DNA of 19,836 bases from Actinomycetes bacterium (GTDB lineage Bacteria > Actinomycetota > Actinomycetes > Actinomycetales > Dermatophilaceae). The stretch spans positions 1 to 19,836 of the forward strand of contig JAEXXY010000476.1 in NCBI GenBank assembly GCA_023451855.1. Reading direction: 5' to 3'. Positions 18,100 through 19,836 of this stretch are shown here, piece by piece (the stretch's first letter is position 1; every line of letters begins with the position of its first letter). The translations under genes were made by a program, and so were the position numbers. The notes beneath the pieces were generated by a model. That model saw only the letters and a list, made by a program, of their open reading frames with translations, searched no databases and was not told where the DNA came from.

Positions 18100-19053
18100 T
18101 CAGCCATTCTCCGGTACGTCGGTGGCGCAGGCGTCGAACGCCCGCACTGCGGCGAGGGCTCGGTCGAGCAGGTCCGGAGCATCGGCCTCGAGCCAGACGA
18201 TGCGGGGGTCGGGGCGGAACCAGGACTCCTGGCGACGCGCGTAGCGACGCGTGGCCTGCGCGGTGTCGAGCCGCGCCTGCTCCTCGGACAGGCCGCCGTC
18301 GAGGACCGCGATGGCCTGGCTGTAGCCGATGGCACGGCTCGCAGTGACACCGTCGCGCAGACCCGCGCCGAGCAGGCGCTCGGTCTCCTCGCGCAGTCCT
18401 TGCTCCCACATCCGGTCGACGCGTCGGTCGATCCGCTCGTAGAGGACGCCGCGGTCGACGCGCAGCCCCAGCACCACTGCGGGCCTGAGGTGCTCGCGCA
18501 CCGGCATCGACGCGCTGAACGGCCGGCCGGTCAGCTCGACCACCTCGAGGGCCCGGACGACGCGGCGCACGTTGCCGGGCAGGATGCGTGCCGCGGCGTC
18601 GGCATCGACGGCACGCAGCCTGGCGTGCATCGTGTCTGCGCCGTCGCGCTCGGCCTCGGCCTCGAGACGCGCCCGGACGACGGGGTCGGTCGGCGGGATC
18701 TCGAGGCGGTCGAGGGCGGCGCGCACGTACAGACCGGACCCGCCGACGAGCACCGGACGGTGCCCGCGGGCCTGGATCGCCGCGAAGTCGGCGCGCGAGT
18801 CCTCTTGGTAGGCAGCGACGCTCGCTTCCTCGGTCACGTCGAGGACGTCGAGCCGGTGGTGCGGGATGCCGCGCCGGTCGGCAGGGGGCAGCTTGGCGGT
18901 GCCGATGTCCATGCCGCGGTAGAGCTGCATGGCGTCGGCGTTGACCACCTCTCCCCCGAGCCGCTCCGCGTGGTCGCGCGGGTGGTCCGACTTGCCCGGC
19001 GCGGTCGCCCCGACGAGGGCGACGACGGGCGTCGCTGCCGCCGCGCCGGTCAC
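18100..19053 (-). CDS. miaA: tRNA dimethylallyltransferase with unusual P-loop region
   Basis: A 317-residue enzyme (usual about 300-315) that adds an isopentenyl group to A37 of UNN-decoding tRNAs. Family motifs are clear: GGEVVNADAMQLYRGMDIGT (Asp40 is the conserved catalytic residue region), PHHRLDVLDV, LVGGSGLYVRA, ILPGNVRRVVRALEV and TRRYARRQ. The P-loop is GATAPGKSD, where the family has GPTA(T/S)GKSD, and the next helix reads DHPRDHAERL rather than the usual DLALDLAERL-type sequence (residues 16-28). The nucleotide-binding Gly, Lys and Ser are kept, so activity is possible, but Pro25 in the helix is odd. GTG 19053 overlaps the def stop as GTGA. The remainder is normal in length and frame. 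Confidence 0.93.
   Translation of the reverse strand: MTGAAAATPVVALVGATAPGKSDHPRDHAERLGGEVVNADAMQLYRGMDIGTAKLPPADRRGIPHHRLDVLDVTEEASVAAYQEDSRADFAAIQARGHRPVLVGGSGLYVRAALDRLEIPPTDPVVRARLEAEAERDGADTMHARLRAVDADAAARILPGNVRRVVRALEVVELTGRPFSASMPVREHLRPAVVLGLRVDRGVLYERIDRRVDRMWEQGLREETERLLGAGLRDGVTASRAIGYSQAIAVLDGGLSEEQARLDTAQATRRYARRQESWFRPDPRIVWLEADAPDLLDRALAAVRAFDACATDVPENG
18970..19011 (-). other. miaA: Cluster of atypical substitutions in miaA
   Basis: Codons 15-28 read G A T A P G K S D H P R D H. Against the family pattern, A16 replaces Pro, P19 replaces Thr/Ser/Val, and H24, P25, R26 and H28 replace Leu, Ala, Leu/hydrophobic and Leu. Each can be reached by one transversion from common G/C-rich codons, without a frameshift. 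Confidence 0.7.
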
Positions 19054-19694
19054 CCGGCGAGCTCGTCGTGCTCGCCGTGGTGGGCGACGTGCGCGCCCTC
19101 ACCGTCGGCGTCCTCGACCTCGTCGTGGCCGAACGGGTCGGCGTCGACCCCGGGCATCCACGAGTGGCCGGGCGTGCCCCAGCCGTTGCGGCGCACGGCC
19201 TTCTTGGCCTTCTTCGACTGGCGCTCGTCGAGGCGGTCGACGTAGAGCGTGCCGTTGAGGTGGTCGTACTCGTGCTGCATGCACCGGGCGAACCAGCCGG
19301 TGGCGTCGAACTCGACCCGGTTGCCCTCGACGTCGAGGCCGACGACGTGGGCTCGCTCGGCCCGGCGCAGCGGGAAGGACTCCCCCGGCACGGAGAGGCA
19401 GCCTTCGGTCTCCTCGTCAGGGTCCGGTCGGCCCTGCGGCACCTTCGAGGTGGTCACGGTGGGGTTGATGATGTGGCCCGACTCGGGCACGCCGTCGTCG
19501 TTCGGCATCTTCCAGACGAAGACCCGAAGTCCGACGCCGATCTGCGGAGCCGCGAGGCCGACGCCGTTGGCCGCGACGTTCGTCTCGTGCATGTCGTCGA
19601 CGAGCGTCCTCAGGTCGTCGTCGAACTCGGTGACGAGGGCGGCGGAGCGGTGCAGCACGGGCTCACCGCTGATGACGATCGGGCGCACGGTCAT
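19050..19694 (-). CDS. def: Peptide deformylase
   Basis: A 214-residue metalloenzyme that removes the formyl group from nascent proteins. All three motifs are present: GVGLAAPQIG (44-53), EGCLS (97-101, metal ligand Cys99) and HEYDH (141-145, ligands His141 and His145, catalytic Glu142). The C-terminal part after about 165 (VRRNGWGTPGHSWMPGVDADPFGHD) is shared with other actinobacterial enzymes, and the last ~25 residues are a tail rich in Asp, Glu, His and Gly. ATG 19694 has no Shine-Dalgarno. An open frame that enters from the right edge ends with its TGA overlapping this ATG (ATGA), so translational coupling is possible. Downstream, its stop overlaps the miaA start. Confidence 0.95.
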   Translation of the reverse strand: MTVRPIVISGEPVLHRSAALVTEFDDDLRTLVDDMHETNVAANGVGLAAPQIGVGLRVFVWKMPNDDGVPESGHIINPTVTTSKVPQGRPDPDEETEGCLSVPGESFPLRRAERAHVVGLDVEGNRVEFDATGWFARCMQHEYDHLNGTLYVDRLDERQSKKAKKAVRRNGWGTPGHSWMPGVDADPFGHDEVEDADGEGAHVAHHGEHDELAG

Positions 19695-19836
19695 GGGCCC
19701 AAGTCAAGCATGGCATGGGCCATGCGCCCGAACCGGCCGCAGGTCAGGGGGCCGCGCAGGCCGGCGCGCTCGGCGCCGTCGTGGCAGGACGCCCGATGCT
19801 CGGCATGCCGAGGCTGACGGACGGCTTGCGCGAGCC
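19695..19836. other. Right-edge segment with no gene that can be assigned
   Basis: Three readings compete. (1) Minus strand, from the edge to a TGA at 19693-19691 that overlaps the def ATG (ATGA): 47 codons, ending MAHAMLDLGP, mean G/C at third position about 83%. (2) Minus strand, another frame to a TGA at 19746-19744: 30 codons, third-position GC about 93% but Pro/Ala-rich. (3) Plus strand, ATG at 19790 or 19799 after a weak AGGA, going off the edge. The first has the better codon-position balance and would be coupled to def. None is recognisable. Confidence 0.3.

Noticed and set aside
18099..18350. Upstream extension of dapF
   Set aside because: It overlaps miaA in another frame and is not DapF-like. 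The conserved N-terminus starts at 18098.

Overview
The window comes from a high-GC Gram-positive bacterium (Actinomycetota). Coding frames use G or C at most third positions. The housekeeping proteins (LepA, HflX, DapF, MiaA, rpsT product, HolA, DinG-type helicase) read like actinobacterial versions, and several genes have the TANNNT-then-start-codon pattern of leaderless actinobacterial transcripts. An Intrasporangiaceae-like lineage is a guess that cannot be settled here. All 18 complete reading frames end in TGA.

Layout from left to right: a partial unknown gene and an MFS transporter (both minus); a MptpB-type tyrosine phosphatase (plus); a hotdog-fold DUF4442-like protein and lepA (both minus); a small cupin (plus); an AraJ-like MFS transporter (minus); a solitary PemK/MazF-like protein (plus); rpsT, holA and a DinG/XPD-type helicase (minus); formate-tetrahydrofolate ligase (plus); hflX, a 53-residue zinc-ribbon protein and a tandem-GNAT acetyltransferase (minus); an RsmC-like methyltransferase (plus); and the tight def-miaA-dapF cluster (minus), whose first two junctions overlap by 4 nt or lie 1 nt apart. 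The last ~140 bases hold no gene I can assign.

The themes are translation and RNA (LepA, S20, HflX, MiaA, Def, RsmC-like), replication and repair (HolA, DinG), lysine and cell-wall precursor synthesis (DapF), one-carbon supply (Fhs) and efflux (two MFS). Genes switch strand often, and each convergent gap holds a hairpin, palindrome or short repeat.

I do not see a new multi-gene defence, mobile or biosynthetic system. The two most notable observations are: lepA is full length but carries one in-frame TAG at the near-invariant lysine of its GITIK switch I motif; and miaA has a cluster of unusual substitutions in and just after its P-loop. Both could be assembly or sequencing errors and should be checked against reads first.
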